Positions 11,901 to 19,546 of a DNA stretch of 64,000 nucleotides are shown here, in pieces. A program made the translations under genes and the position numbers. The DNA is from Engelhardtia mirabilis (GTDB taxonomy: Bacteria; Planctomycetota; UBA1135; GCA-002686595). Numbering within the stretch: position 1 is the first letter of the stretch; every line of letters begins with the position of its first letter. The stretch covers positions 5,456,001 through 5,520,000 of the forward strand of contig NZ_CP036287.1 in the NCBI RefSeq assembly GCF_007748095.1, read 5' to 3'. The notes below the pieces were generated by a model. It was not told where the DNA came from and did not search any database. It saw only the letters and a list, made by a program, of their open reading frames with translations.

Positions 11901-14180
11901 ATGACGCCCGATCCCACCACGGCGCCGAGCCGCGCCGGCCTGGCTGGCACCATCGCCCTCTTGGCAGCTCCCGCGCTGCTCGCGTGGCCGCTGCCCCGCG
12001 TCGTCTCCGGCTTCGATCCCCTGCCGCTGATCACTGGTGCGGGTTGGGCGACCCTCTCGGGGCTGGCCGCGGTGGTCGTGATCGCCCTCTCCATCACGCG
12101 TCTGCCGGTCGGAGCCCTGCTGGCGGTGCTGCCGGCGATCGCGCTGGTGGCCGGACACTTCCTCGGGGACCAGGTTCCGGCGCTGGAGAACTCGGCGCCC
12201 CTGTTCACCTTGGGCAGCGGCCTCGCGGTCTTCGTGGCCGCCTCCTGCCTCGACCGCGGCGAGCGACACACCCTGGTCAAGGGCCTGACGATCGTGTCCC
12301 TGCTCTACACCGTGCCGGCCCTCTTGGAAGCTGCCGTGGGCGCGAGCTCCGTCGGCCTGGCCGGCACCCTGCAGAACGTCGGTTCGACCAACCAAGCCGC
12401 CCTGCCCGGCGCCATTGCCGGCGCCTGGATCGGAATCTGCCGGCGCGGCGCCTGGCGCTGGATCGGCTTCACGGCCCTGGGCGCCTTCGCCGTGCACGCG
12501 GCCGTGAGCCCCGTGATCGCCGGCGGACTGGCCGCCGCCGCGGCCCTGGTCGCCGCGGCCCTCGGCTCGCCCTGGTGCCAAGAGATCCGGCGCATGCGCG
12601 GCGCCTTTGGCTCCGCGGCGGCGATGTTCGTGTTCGTGGCCATGCTCTCGGCCTTCCCCCACAACGACGACTCGCGCGCCGACGTCGGCAGCGGCGGTCC
12701 GGGTGTGGTCCTCGCCGTGGCCGACATCGATCCCGTCGAAGACGCGACCGCCCCGGACGACGACCTGGGCGGCGTCGGCGTGCGCCTGCGGATCTGGGGC
12801 GCCCTGCCGGCGATGGTCGCCGATGCCGGGCCCTTCGGCTTCGGACCGGGCGGCTTTCAGCGCAGCTTCCCGCCCTACCGCGACCCGGCAGAGGCCCGCG
12901 CCTCCGAGCTGAACGGCGAACTGGGAGCCGCGACCGAGGTCGAGCACGCCCACAACGATTGGTTCGAAGGCTTCGTCGAGCTGGGTTGGTTCGGCGGACT
13001 GGCTTGGTTCGCCTTCCTGGCCGCCTGCCTGGCAGCCGCCTGCGCCAGCATCACGGAGCGGGCCTTCGGCCGCGCGGCCTGCGCCGCCTGCGGCATCGCG
13101 GTGCTGGTCAACGCCGCCATGCACTCGAACCTGATCGCCAACCCCGCGGCGTCCCTGCAGGCCATGGCGGTCTTCGGCGTGGTCGCGGGGACGCGCTGGG
13201 GCGCGCCCCTGGGTCGCGGTCGCGCGCGGTTGGTCGCCCTCGCGCCGGTGGTCGTCGCCCTGGCGGCCCCGCTCGCACCCTGGCGGCTGGTGACCCATGG
13301 CAACGCCCTGGCTCGCAGCGTCCGCGCGAACCTGACCCTGGCCCAGGGTGGCCTGGGCGAGTCCGAAGCCGCGGCGACGCGCGCGCGCGCGACCCAGGCC
13401 CTCGACGCGGCCCTCGTCGCCAGCGGCCGGACCAGCTCCACCGCCCTCGAGTTGGCGTTGATCGACGCGCGGCGCGCCGGCGACTCCCAGCTCGTCGCGG
13501 TGCTCGGCGAGCGTCTGCACGCGGTGCGCCCCTTCTCGGCCAACGCTCACACCCAGCGGGGCCTGGCGGCGATCGCCATCGGCGACCTGCGAGCGGCGCG
13601 CATCGCCTTCCAGGAAGCCGCGGCCCTGCGCCCCCACGATCCGGCCTGCGCCTTCAACGAGGTGCGCGTGACCCTGCAGTCGGGCCTCGCGACAGCCGCC
13701 CTCGATGCGGCCCGCGCCGCGGTCGCGCGAGGCGCCCTCGACTCCGAGCGCGTGAGCGCCCTGGCCCGCGACGCCCAGCTCGGCGGTTGGGTCGGACCGC
13801 AGACGGCGCGCGAACTCCTGGAGCTGGCTGGCAAGCCCTTGACCCCCGACGACCTGATCGAGCGGGCCGACAAGCTGCGCGACCAATCGGGCACGACACC
13901 GACGGTTGCCGCCCTGGAGTCGATGGCCCAACACTTGTGGGGTCGCGAGCACGCCCAGGTGGGCAACTACGGCATCGCCGTGCGCAGCTACCGCCAGGCC
14001 TGGCGCGCCTCCTGCGACGCGGGGCAACCGGGCTCGCCCCTGCTGCGACTCGAACTGGCCGCCGCCGAGCGCCTGTCGGGCAACCCAGAGCGCGCCGAGG
14101 TGCTGCTCGAAGCGTCCGTGCCCGAGGGTCAAGTGACCCTCGACCTGCCCCACTGGGCCGTGGGCGCGCTGGCGAACTGA
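11901..14180 (+). CDS. O-antigen ligase/polymerase-like membrane protein with C-terminal TPR region
   Basis: 759-residue integral membrane protein. About eleven hydrophobic segments span the first 460 residues. The periplasmic Wzy_C-type loop carries FGFGPGGFQRSFPPYRDP and the hallmark EHAHNDWFEGFVELGWFG (about residues 347-365). The C-terminal 300 residues are soluble and helical with TPR-like repeats (for example RPFSANAHTQRGLAAIAIGDLRAARIAFQEAAALRPHDPACAFNEVR). Such proteins join or polymerise glycans on lipid carriers at the outer face of the inner membrane, or glycosylate proteins. A single gene with no adjacent O-antigen genes leaves the substrate open. Glycosyltransferases occur 20 kb downstream in this window. 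Confidence 0.82.
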   Translation: MTPDPTTAPSRAGLAGTIALLAAPALLAWPLPRVVSGFDPLPLITGAGWATLSGLAAVVVIALSITRLPVGALLAVLPAIALVAGHFLGDQVPALENSAPLFTLGSGLAVFVAASCLDRGERHTLVKGLTIVSLLYTVPALLEAAVGASSVGLAGTLQNVGSTNQAALPGAIAGAWIGICRRGAWRWIGFTALGAFAVHAAVSPVIAGGLAAAAALVAAALGSPWCQEIRRMRGAFGSAAAMFVFVAMLSAFPHNDDSRADVGSGGPGVVLAVADIDPVEDATAPDDDLGGVGVRLRIWGALPAMVADAGPFGFGPGGFQRSFPPYRDPAEARASELNGELGAATEVEHAHNDWFEGFVELGWFGGLAWFAFLAACLAAACASITERAFGRAACAACGIAVLVNAAMHSNLIANPAASLQAMAVFGVVAGTRWGAPLGRGRARLVALAPVVVALAAPLAPWRLVTHGNALARSVRANLTLAQGGLGESEAAATRARATQALDAALVASGRTSSTALELALIDARRAGDSQLVAVLGERLHAVRPFSANAHTQRGLAAIAIGDLRAARIAFQEAAALRPHDPACAFNEVRVTLQSGLATAALDAARAAVARGALDSERVSALARDAQLGGWVGPQTARELLELAGKPLTPDDLIERADKLRDQSGTTPTVAALESMAQHLWGREHAQVGNYGIAVRSYRQAWRASCDAGQPGSPLLRLELAAAERLSGNPERAEVLLEASVPEGQVTLDLPHWAVGALAN

Positions 14181-14564
14181 CGGGCCCGGGAAGGGGCCAC
14201 CACCGCGCCCGGACCCACCTCCGGGTCCCGCTGCGTCCGGGATATGGATCGGATCCGTCCAGACCCGGGATCGGGGTGCCGGCTGGATCCAGCCACCGTG
14301 GTCGAGGACCCACCCGCCCATCCCCTGCGCCGGCCCCGAGCGCCGTCGGCGCGAGCCTGGCCCGAGGCGGCACGACATTTGGCAAGGGATCAGAGTCCAC
14401 CGCCATCTCCTCGCGCCCGGGAACGCCTTCTCGAGTCGTGGGACCAGCGGTGGATTCGGCGCCTAAATGCCACCACGCGATCCCGAGATCTGCCAAAAGT
14501 GACCTCGGACCGCCCGTACGCGCGCCGGCGATTCCACCCCGCGACCCCTGACCGGAAGCCAGCG
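14181..14564 (+). other. Intergenic region of 384 bp before the secreted repeat protein
   Basis: No gene is supported here. An open frame runs through it into the downstream gene, but its translation is Pro/Arg-rich and precedes a clean signal peptide, so I treat it as untranslated. It holds a perfect 14-bp palindrome at 14281-14294 (GGCTGGATCCAGCC). A small GGACCC/GGGTCC hairpin just after the upstream stop may help termination. A GGAAG 6 nt before ATG 14565 may serve as ribosome site. Confidence 0.5.
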
Positions 14565-17204
14565 ATGCTCCCCCGACTGTTCGAGCCAGTGCGCCTGCTG
14601 TGCGCCCTGACCCTTCTCTCCGCCCCCGCCATGGCCCAGCTCAGCGGCGGCGAGAGCAAGTTCCTCCCCGGCGACGACCTGATCGGTGCCGCGGCGGGTC
14701 TCCAAGACCAACCCCAGGTGGCCGCGGGTGGGCCCGGCGCCCTGGCCGTCTGGAGCGACCTTCGCAGCGAGCCGCTGACGACATTCTCCGGCAACGCCAC
14801 CGTCCGCGACATCTTCGCCGTGCGCCTCGACCCCGCCGGCCTGCCCCTCGATCCGACGCCGATCCCTATCAGCACGACCTTCGGCGAGCAGCGCGAGCCG
14901 CAGGTGGCGTGGAACGGCGAGAACTGGCTCGTGGTCTGGCGCGACCAGTCGCCGACGCAGAGCTTCTTCGCCGACGGCATCCTGGCCGTGCGGGTCTCGC
15001 CGGACGGCGTCGTCCTCGATGAGTCGCCGCTGGTGCTGCACGCCTTCGAGACTTCTTCGAGCTCCATGTTCGCTCTGGCCACATCCGGCACCGACTGGAT
15101 GGTCGCCTACCAGGGCACCACATCGACCGAGACCGGGATCTTCGGCGTGCGCGTCGCGGCCGACGGCACGGTGGTCGATCCAGCCGGCGTCGAACTCGTG
15201 CCCGGCACGTTCTTCCTGTTCTTCAACCTCGGCCTCGCGAGCGCGGGCGGCGAGTACCTGCTGACCTACACCGCCAGCGGAGCTCCAATCGCCAAGCGCT
15301 ACTCGTCGAACCTCGCCGCCCTGGGCACCCTGAACAACCTGCCGGCGGGCAGCTTCGCCTCCGACGGCAGCCAGTACATGGTGACCTGGATCGAGGGCGG
15401 GCAGGTGCGCGCGTCGACCATGAGTACGACCGGCGTGCTCGCCGTGCCGGCGGGCCTCGCCCTGGGATCGAGCGCCAGCGTGACGGGCTCGCCTCATGCT
15501 TCGTGGGCCGGCGGCCAGTGGTGGGTCTACTGGCGCAACGTGCTGCTCGGTCCCCTGGCGGTCAGGATCACGTCCACGGGTCAGGTGCTCGACCCCGGCG
15601 GCATCGCCCTCGACACGCCGAACGAGAACTCCATCGACCAAGTGGATCTCACCGGCCGAACCGACGGTGGCGCTCAAGTGGTCTGGCGCGACCGTCGCGC
15701 GGCGACCTTCGTGCCCGACGACATCTACGGGCAGGCCCTCGGTGCGGACGGGAGCACCACCGTCCCCGCGCCGATCTCCCTGGCGGCGCCGGCTCAACTC
15801 TTCCCCGACCTGACCGTGGGATCCGGGCAGGTGCTGACGACGTTCCTGGATGCGACCTCGGCCGGTATGCGGCTCATGGCCCAGCGCATCGACGAGTTCG
15901 GGACTGCGATCGATCTTCAACCGATCGAGGTCGCGACCGGCGTCAACCTGTCGCCGCCGGACGCGGCCTGGAACGGATCGGCGTTCTTGATCGTCTGGGC
16001 CGATAACGGCCAGACCTTCGGGCGGCGCTACGACGCGGCCATGGTTGCGCTGGATGCCCAGCCGATCGCGATCGACGCGGGGCATTCGCCCGACGTCGCC
16101 GCCGTCGGGGACGACTTCCTGGTGGTCTACGCCCAGTTCGTCTCGTCGATCCAGTTCGCCTTCCCCCGCGCCAAGCGCGTGGACGGACCGACGGGCGCGG
16201 TGTTGGACGCGACGCCGATCGCCCTGGGCAACTCCTTCGCGCGTCGGCCGGAGGTGACCGCCTTCGGTAACCGCTGGCTGGCCGTGTGGCAACGCAACGT
16301 GAGCCACGACAACCCCGCGGCGGTGGTCACCGCGGCGTTCATCGCGGCGGATGGCTCGACGGCCGGTGAGTTCGTGGTGAGCTTCACAGGCGGTCAGCCC
16401 ACGGTCGCGGCCTCGGACAGCGTGGCCCTGGTCGCCTGGCGCACCGGCACGGACAGCAGCTCGAACCCCGACCTCGCGTTCGGGCGCCTGGCCCTCGATG
16501 GCAGCCTGCTCGACGGGACCTCGGGCAAGAACCTCGCGACGGCGCCTGGCCAACAGGTCTGGCCCAGCGCGACCTGGACCGGATCGCAGTTCGTCGTCGC
16601 CTGGGAGGACAAGCGCGAGGCAGCGAGTTTCTTCGACCAGCGGACGGACGTCTACGGCATCCGCGTGCTCGAGGACGGCACGCTCGTGGACTCGGGCGGC
16701 GTTCCGCTCCACACGGGTCTCGACCCGATCACCGCGCCGAGCCTGGCCACGATCGACGGGCACTCGCTGCTCGCAACCGCGGACCTGCGCTTCGACGAGC
16801 CCTACCAGAGCTACCGCGCGGCCCTTCGCACCATCGGCCCATGGGAAGGGCTGGGCGGCGGACTCGCAGGAACCCAGGGGCTGCCGGTCCTGGACGGCGC
16901 GGGCGCACTGGCGGCGGGAAGCAGCGTCGAGCTGCGGCTGTCGAGCGCCCGAGCCTCGTCGCCGGGCGCCTGGGTCCTGGGCCCGGCGGCGGTGCCGACA
17001 CCGCTGTTCGGCGGTCTCTTGATTCCCCAGCCCGTGATCGTCCTGCCCCTTTCGACCGATGCCCTGGGGCAGGCGACGATCGGCGGCACGCTGAATCCGC
17101 CGATCCTCTCGGGGGCCCAACTCGTGCTGCAGGCCTGGATCCTCGACCCGGTCGCGGTGCAGGGCTTTGCCGCCTCGAACGGTCTGAGTTCGCTCGCGCC
17201 GTGA
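14565..17204 (+). CDS. Secreted repeat protein with conserved C-terminal beta domain
   Basis: I do not know a specific function. From ATG 14565 the product is 879 residues with a clear Sec signal peptide (LLCALTLLSAPAMAQ). The body is built of about a dozen 55-65 residue units of the form W-x-G-x-x-W-hh-hhW-x-(D)-x...-hh-RV-x-x-DG-x-hhD, such as EDKREAASFFDQRTDVYGIR and EDGTLVDSGGVPLHTG. This is the style of long propeller-like secreted proteins in myxobacteria and planctomycetes. The last 100 residues form a separate domain (GSSVELRLSSARASSPGAWV ... ILDPVAVQGFAASNGLSSL) that I recognise as a recurrent tail on secreted planctomycete proteins; it might be a sorting or anchoring signal, which is speculation. 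The earlier in-frame start at 14244 lacks a signal peptide and is rejected. Confidence 0.8.
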   Translation: MLPRLFEPVRLLCALTLLSAPAMAQLSGGESKFLPGDDLIGAAAGLQDQPQVAAGGPGALAVWSDLRSEPLTTFSGNATVRDIFAVRLDPAGLPLDPTPIPISTTFGEQREPQVAWNGENWLVVWRDQSPTQSFFADGILAVRVSPDGVVLDESPLVLHAFETSSSSMFALATSGTDWMVAYQGTTSTETGIFGVRVAADGTVVDPAGVELVPGTFFLFFNLGLASAGGEYLLTYTASGAPIAKRYSSNLAALGTLNNLPAGSFASDGSQYMVTWIEGGQVRASTMSTTGVLAVPAGLALGSSASVTGSPHASWAGGQWWVYWRNVLLGPLAVRITSTGQVLDPGGIALDTPNENSIDQVDLTGRTDGGAQVVWRDRRAATFVPDDIYGQALGADGSTTVPAPISLAAPAQLFPDLTVGSGQVLTTFLDATSAGMRLMAQRIDEFGTAIDLQPIEVATGVNLSPPDAAWNGSAFLIVWADNGQTFGRRYDAAMVALDAQPIAIDAGHSPDVAAVGDDFLVVYAQFVSSIQFAFPRAKRVDGPTGAVLDATPIALGNSFARRPEVTAFGNRWLAVWQRNVSHDNPAAVVTAAFIAADGSTAGEFVVSFTGGQPTVAASDSVALVAWRTGTDSSSNPDLAFGRLALDGSLLDGTSGKNLATAPGQQVWPSATWTGSQFVVAWEDKREAASFFDQRTDVYGIRVLEDGTLVDSGGVPLHTGLDPITAPSLATIDGHSLLATADLRFDEPYQSYRAALRTIGPWEGLGGGLAGTQGLPVLDGAGALAAGSSVELRLSSARASSPGAWVLGPAAVPTPLFGGLLIPQPVIVLPLSTDALGQATIGGTLNPPILSGAQLVLQAWILDPVAVQGFAASNGLSSLAP

Positions 17205-17209
17205 TTCGC

Positions 17210-17245
17210 GCGGCCGCCGCCCCGTCACGTCGGGGCGGCCGCCGC
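17210..17245 (+). terminator. Hairpin terminator after the secreted repeat protein
   Basis: Arms 17210-17224 and 17231-17245 pair over 15 bp with one C-C mismatch around a 6-nt loop, starting 5 bp after the stop codon. No long T-run follows, as is usual for the hairpins in this GC-rich window. Confidence 0.6.
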
Positions 17246-17277
17246 TTGGCAACGTGAGGCGGGGACCTCGATCGACG

Positions 17278-17283
17278 TAGGAT
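17278..17283 (+). promoter_or_regulatory. Candidate -10 box TAGGAT for a leaderless transcript
   Basis: TAGGAT is followed by exactly six bases (CGGTCG) and then the ATG at 17290, so a normal initiation point would fall on the start codon. The identical arrangement occurs at 40470-40482. No good -35 hexamer is visible. No Shine-Dalgarno sequence precedes the gene, which fits leaderless translation. Confidence 0.4.
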
Positions 17284-17289
17284 CGGTCG

Positions 17290-18423
17290 ATGCGATCGCA
17301 ACGCCCGTCCTCACACATCGCCGTCGTCGGCGCCGGCGCCTTCGGCGGTTGGTCCGCCCTTCAGCTCGCCCGCGCCGGGCACCGCGTGACCCTGGTCGAC
17401 GCCTGGGGGCCGGGCAACGCGCGCTCCAGCTCGGGGGGCGAGAGTCGGGTCCTGCGACGCAGCTACGGGGCGAGCGAGCTGTTCACGCGCATGGCCGCGC
17501 GTTCCTTGGACCTGTGGCGCGGGTTCGAGGTCGAGCGGGGGCGGCGGCTGTTCCACGAGACCGGGCTGCTCTGGATGGCGGGCGCCGTCGACGATCGCAC
17601 CGAGCGCGACAGCCTCGCGGGCCTGCGCTCGATCGGCGTGACGCCGCAGGTGCTCGACGCGGCGCAGGTGGCCGAGCGCTATCCGGCGATCTCGCCCGAG
17701 GGGATCGAATGGGCCTTCGTCGAGCCCGGGGCGGGCTCACTCCTGGCGCGGCGGTCCTGCGCCGAGGTGCGCGACGCGCTCTTGGAGGCGCGCGGAAGCT
17801 ACCTGACCGCGCGGGCGCGCTTGGGTCCACGCGACGGGGGGCGACTGCGACACCTCGAAGTCGAAGGGCACGACCGGCTCGAGGCCGACGCCTTCGTGCT
17901 CGCCGCCGGCCCTTGGCTCGGCGAGCTGGTGCGGCGCGCGGGGACGCACCTGCGCGTCACGCGGCAGGAGGTCTTCTACTTCGGCACGCCCCCGGGGGAT
18001 GAGGCGCACCGCGGCCTGCCGGTCTGGTCCGACCACGCCGAGCGCTTCTGGTACGGCATCCCCGAGACCGAAGCGCGGGGCTTCAAGCTCGCGGACGACA
18101 CGCGGGGCGAGGTCTGTGATCCCTCAACCCAAGACCGCAGCCCGTCGGCCGCCGGACTCGAGCGCGCGCGGGAGCACTTGGCCCTGCGCTTTCCCGGCCT
18201 GCGCGCCGCGCCGCTGCTCGAGGCGCGCGTGTGTCAGTACACCGAGACGCCTGACGGTGCGTTCGTGGTCGACCGCCATCCCGACCTAGACAACGTCTGG
18301 ATCGCCGGCGGCGGCAGTGGGCACGGGTTCAAGCACGGCCCGGCCCTGGGTGAGCACGTGGCGCAGCTCGTGTCGGGAGCGCGCGAGGTCGAACCTCGCT
18401 TCGCCCTCGCGCGCTTCGACTGA
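17290..18423 (+). CDS. FAD-dependent oxidoreductase, monomeric sarcosine oxidase-like
   Basis: 377-residue flavoenzyme of the DAO family, probably oxidising a secondary or N-methyl amine with release of hydrogen peroxide. The N-terminus has the dinucleotide fold (IAVVGAGAFGGWSALQLARAGHRVTLVD), then SSSGGESRVLRRSYG, which matches the SxHGxxRxxRxxYG block of MSOX and SolA. RVCQYTETPDGAFVVDRHPD contains Cys315, at the same residue number as the covalent FAD Cys of Bacillus MSOX. The end GGGSGHGFKHGPALGEHVAQL is also typical. A covalently bound FAD is therefore likely; the substrate is not determined. It stands alone between two hairpins. Confidence 0.88.
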   Translation: MRSQRPSSHIAVVGAGAFGGWSALQLARAGHRVTLVDAWGPGNARSSSGGESRVLRRSYGASELFTRMAARSLDLWRGFEVERGRRLFHETGLLWMAGAVDDRTERDSLAGLRSIGVTPQVLDAAQVAERYPAISPEGIEWAFVEPGAGSLLARRSCAEVRDALLEARGSYLTARARLGPRDGGRLRHLEVEGHDRLEADAFVLAAGPWLGELVRRAGTHLRVTRQEVFYFGTPPGDEAHRGLPVWSDHAERFWYGIPETEARGFKLADDTRGEVCDPSTQDRSPSAAGLERAREHLALRFPGLRAAPLLEARVCQYTETPDGAFVVDRHPDLDNVWIAGGGSGHGFKHGPALGEHVAQLVSGAREVEPRFALARFD

Positions 18424-18430
18424 CGGGAGC

Positions 18431-18468
18431 GCGTCCGGTAGGCGTTCGTACGAACGCCTACCGGACGC
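18431..18468. terminator. 38-bp perfect palindrome between convergent genes
   Basis: Positions 18431-18449 and 18450-18468 are exact reverse complements with no spacer (centre GT/AC). It lies between the stop codons of two convergent genes (18423 and 18480), so it could terminate both. It contains TAGGCGTTCGTAC on each strand, the same 13-mer as in the 63-bp inverted repeat at 8597-8731, which suggests a repeat family rather than two independent terminators. Confidence 0.75.
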
Positions 18469-18479
18469 TCGGGGAGTGC

Positions 18480-18890
18480 TCAGTCGAGCTCGGGGGCGTC
18501 GAGCGGCGTCTGCTCGCGCCAGATCACGGTCCAATCGTCCCGCTCTCCACCGCGGGCGAAGACGAGCAGCTCGCGCCCGCGCTCCACGTGGTTCACCCCG
18601 GGCTCCTCGAGCACCACGTACTCGACCTCGAACAGGTAACTGACCACCGCCGTGTCACCACTCACCTGCACCCGGTGCTCGAACTCCTCGAAGCGCACCG
18701 TGCGCGCGCCCTCGGCGTAGTCGACGAAGCTCTGCACCATCTCCACCCGCCCCCGGACCAGAACCCGCCCGTCGGGGGCGGCCATCACGACGCTCGGGTG
18801 GAAGAACTCGGCGACCTCCTCGGGTCGCCCCTGGGTCCAGGCTTCGTTGGCGGCGCGCAGGCGCTGCAGCAGGGTGTGTTCGGCGTCCAT
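18480..18890 (-). CDS. Small NTF2-like (SnoaL/DUF4440-type) protein
   Basis: 136-residue protein with the cone-fold pattern of the NTF2-like superfamily: N-terminal helix with LRAANEAWTQGRPEEVAEFFHPSVVMAAPDGRVLVRGR, then beta strands VRFEEFEHRVQVSGDTAVVSYLFEVEYVV and WTVIWREQTPL. Such proteins are isomerases, hydrolases or ligand binders; nothing here decides which. I chose ATG 18890. The frame stays open to about 19046, but that extension runs through the argR operator and has no homology-like features. It is divergent from argR with 176 bp between starts. Confidence 0.7.
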   Translation of the reverse strand: MDAEHTLLQRLRAANEAWTQGRPEEVAEFFHPSVVMAAPDGRVLVRGRVEMVQSFVDYAEGARTVRFEEFEHRVQVSGDTAVVSYLFEVEYVVLEEPGVNHVERGRELLVFARGGERDDWTVIWREQTPLDAPELD

Positions 18891-19032
18891 CGGCGCGGGC
18901 CGGGGTTCGGCACCTTGTGGGTTGGCGGTCACGGGGAGCGCGGCAGTCGACCAAACCCGCCGGCCTGGGTCGAGCGCCCTCGGCGGCGACTCGGGATCGA
19001 AGTTTTGCCATCGAGGGGGGTTGCCGCCATAC

Positions 19033-19065
19033 GCATATTCATGCACTCTCGCCGCATATTCCTGC
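19033..19065 (+). promoter_or_regulatory. Predicted ArgR operator: two ARG boxes
   Basis: The sequence GCATATTCNTGC occurs twice, at 19033-19044 and 19054-19065, offset by exactly 21 bp. This equals the 18-bp box plus 3-bp spacing of ArgR hexamer operators. It is AT-rich in a very GC-rich region and resembles the core of the enterobacterial ARG box (TGAATWWWWATTCA-like). It ends one base before the argR ATG, so binding would block initiation directly. CATATT at 19055-19060 could be a -10 box for a leaderless argR transcript starting at 19067. Confidence 0.65.
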
Positions 19066-19066
19066 C

Positions 19067-19546
19067 ATGGTCTCCACCGTCCAAACCAAGCGCCAGCGCC
19101 GCGGCGCCATCGTCGAGCTGCTCCAGACCGAGTCGATCGGGAGCCAGGCCGAGTTGGCCCAGCGCCTCGCCGATCGCGGCCTGGTCGCCAACCAGGCCAC
19201 CCTCAGCCGCGACCTGCGCGACATGGGCGTGGTCAAGGGCCCCGACGGCTACCACCTGCCCGAGGAGCCCGGCGCTGCGGATGACGCCTCGGCCGCCCTG
19301 GCCACGGCCCTGCGGCGCTGGGCGGTGTCGGCGGTGGCGGCCCAGAACCAAGTGGTGCTGCGGACGCCGCCCTCCGGTGCCCAACCCCTGGCCCTGGCCA
19401 TCGATCAGGCCGACGAGCCGCAGATCCTCGGCACCGTGGCCGGCGACGACACGATCCTCGTCATCACCCGCAACCCGGGCTCGGCCAAGGCCCTCGTGAA
19501 GCACTTCGCCGCCGCGGCGGGCAAGAGTCTGGAGACCGCTCGATGA
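19067..19546 (+). CDS. argR: Arginine repressor
   Basis: Hexameric arginine-responsive repressor, 159 residues. The N-terminal winged helix-turn-helix has QRRGAIVELLQTESIGSQAELAQRLADRGLVANQATLSRDLRDMGVVK, the ArgR pattern with SRDL in the recognition helix. The C-terminal oligomerisation and arginine-binding half has the usual TVAGDDTILVI segment. ATG 19067 fits the family N-terminus; the frame is open further upstream but through the operator. As the first gene of the operon with two ARG boxes against its start, it most likely represses itself and all downstream arg genes. The stop overlaps argC (ATGA). Confidence 0.94.
   Translation: MVSTVQTKRQRRGAIVELLQTESIGSQAELAQRLADRGLVANQATLSRDLRDMGVVKGPDGYHLPEEPGAADDASAALATALRRWAVSAVAAQNQVVLRTPPSGAQPLALAIDQADEPQILGTVAGDDTILVITRNPGSAKALVKHFAAAAGKSLETAR

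Noticed and set aside
14368..14384. Sigma-54-like promoter (GGCAC...TTGGCA)
   Set aside because: The GG and GC dinucleotides are 13 bp apart rather than 12, and no bacterial enhancer-binding protein is nearby.
14244..14564. N-terminal extension of the secreted repeat protein
   Set aside because: Arg/Pro-rich, non-conserved-looking, and it would bury a good signal peptide that begins at 14565.
14463..17318. 951-codon antisense frame across the secreted repeat protein
   Set aside because: Low-complexity Arg/Gly/His translation; the plus strand has a signal peptide and repeats.
18891..19046. N-terminal extension of the NTF2-like gene
   Set aside because: It would read through the ArgR operator and shows no conserved features; ATG 18890 matches the family start.
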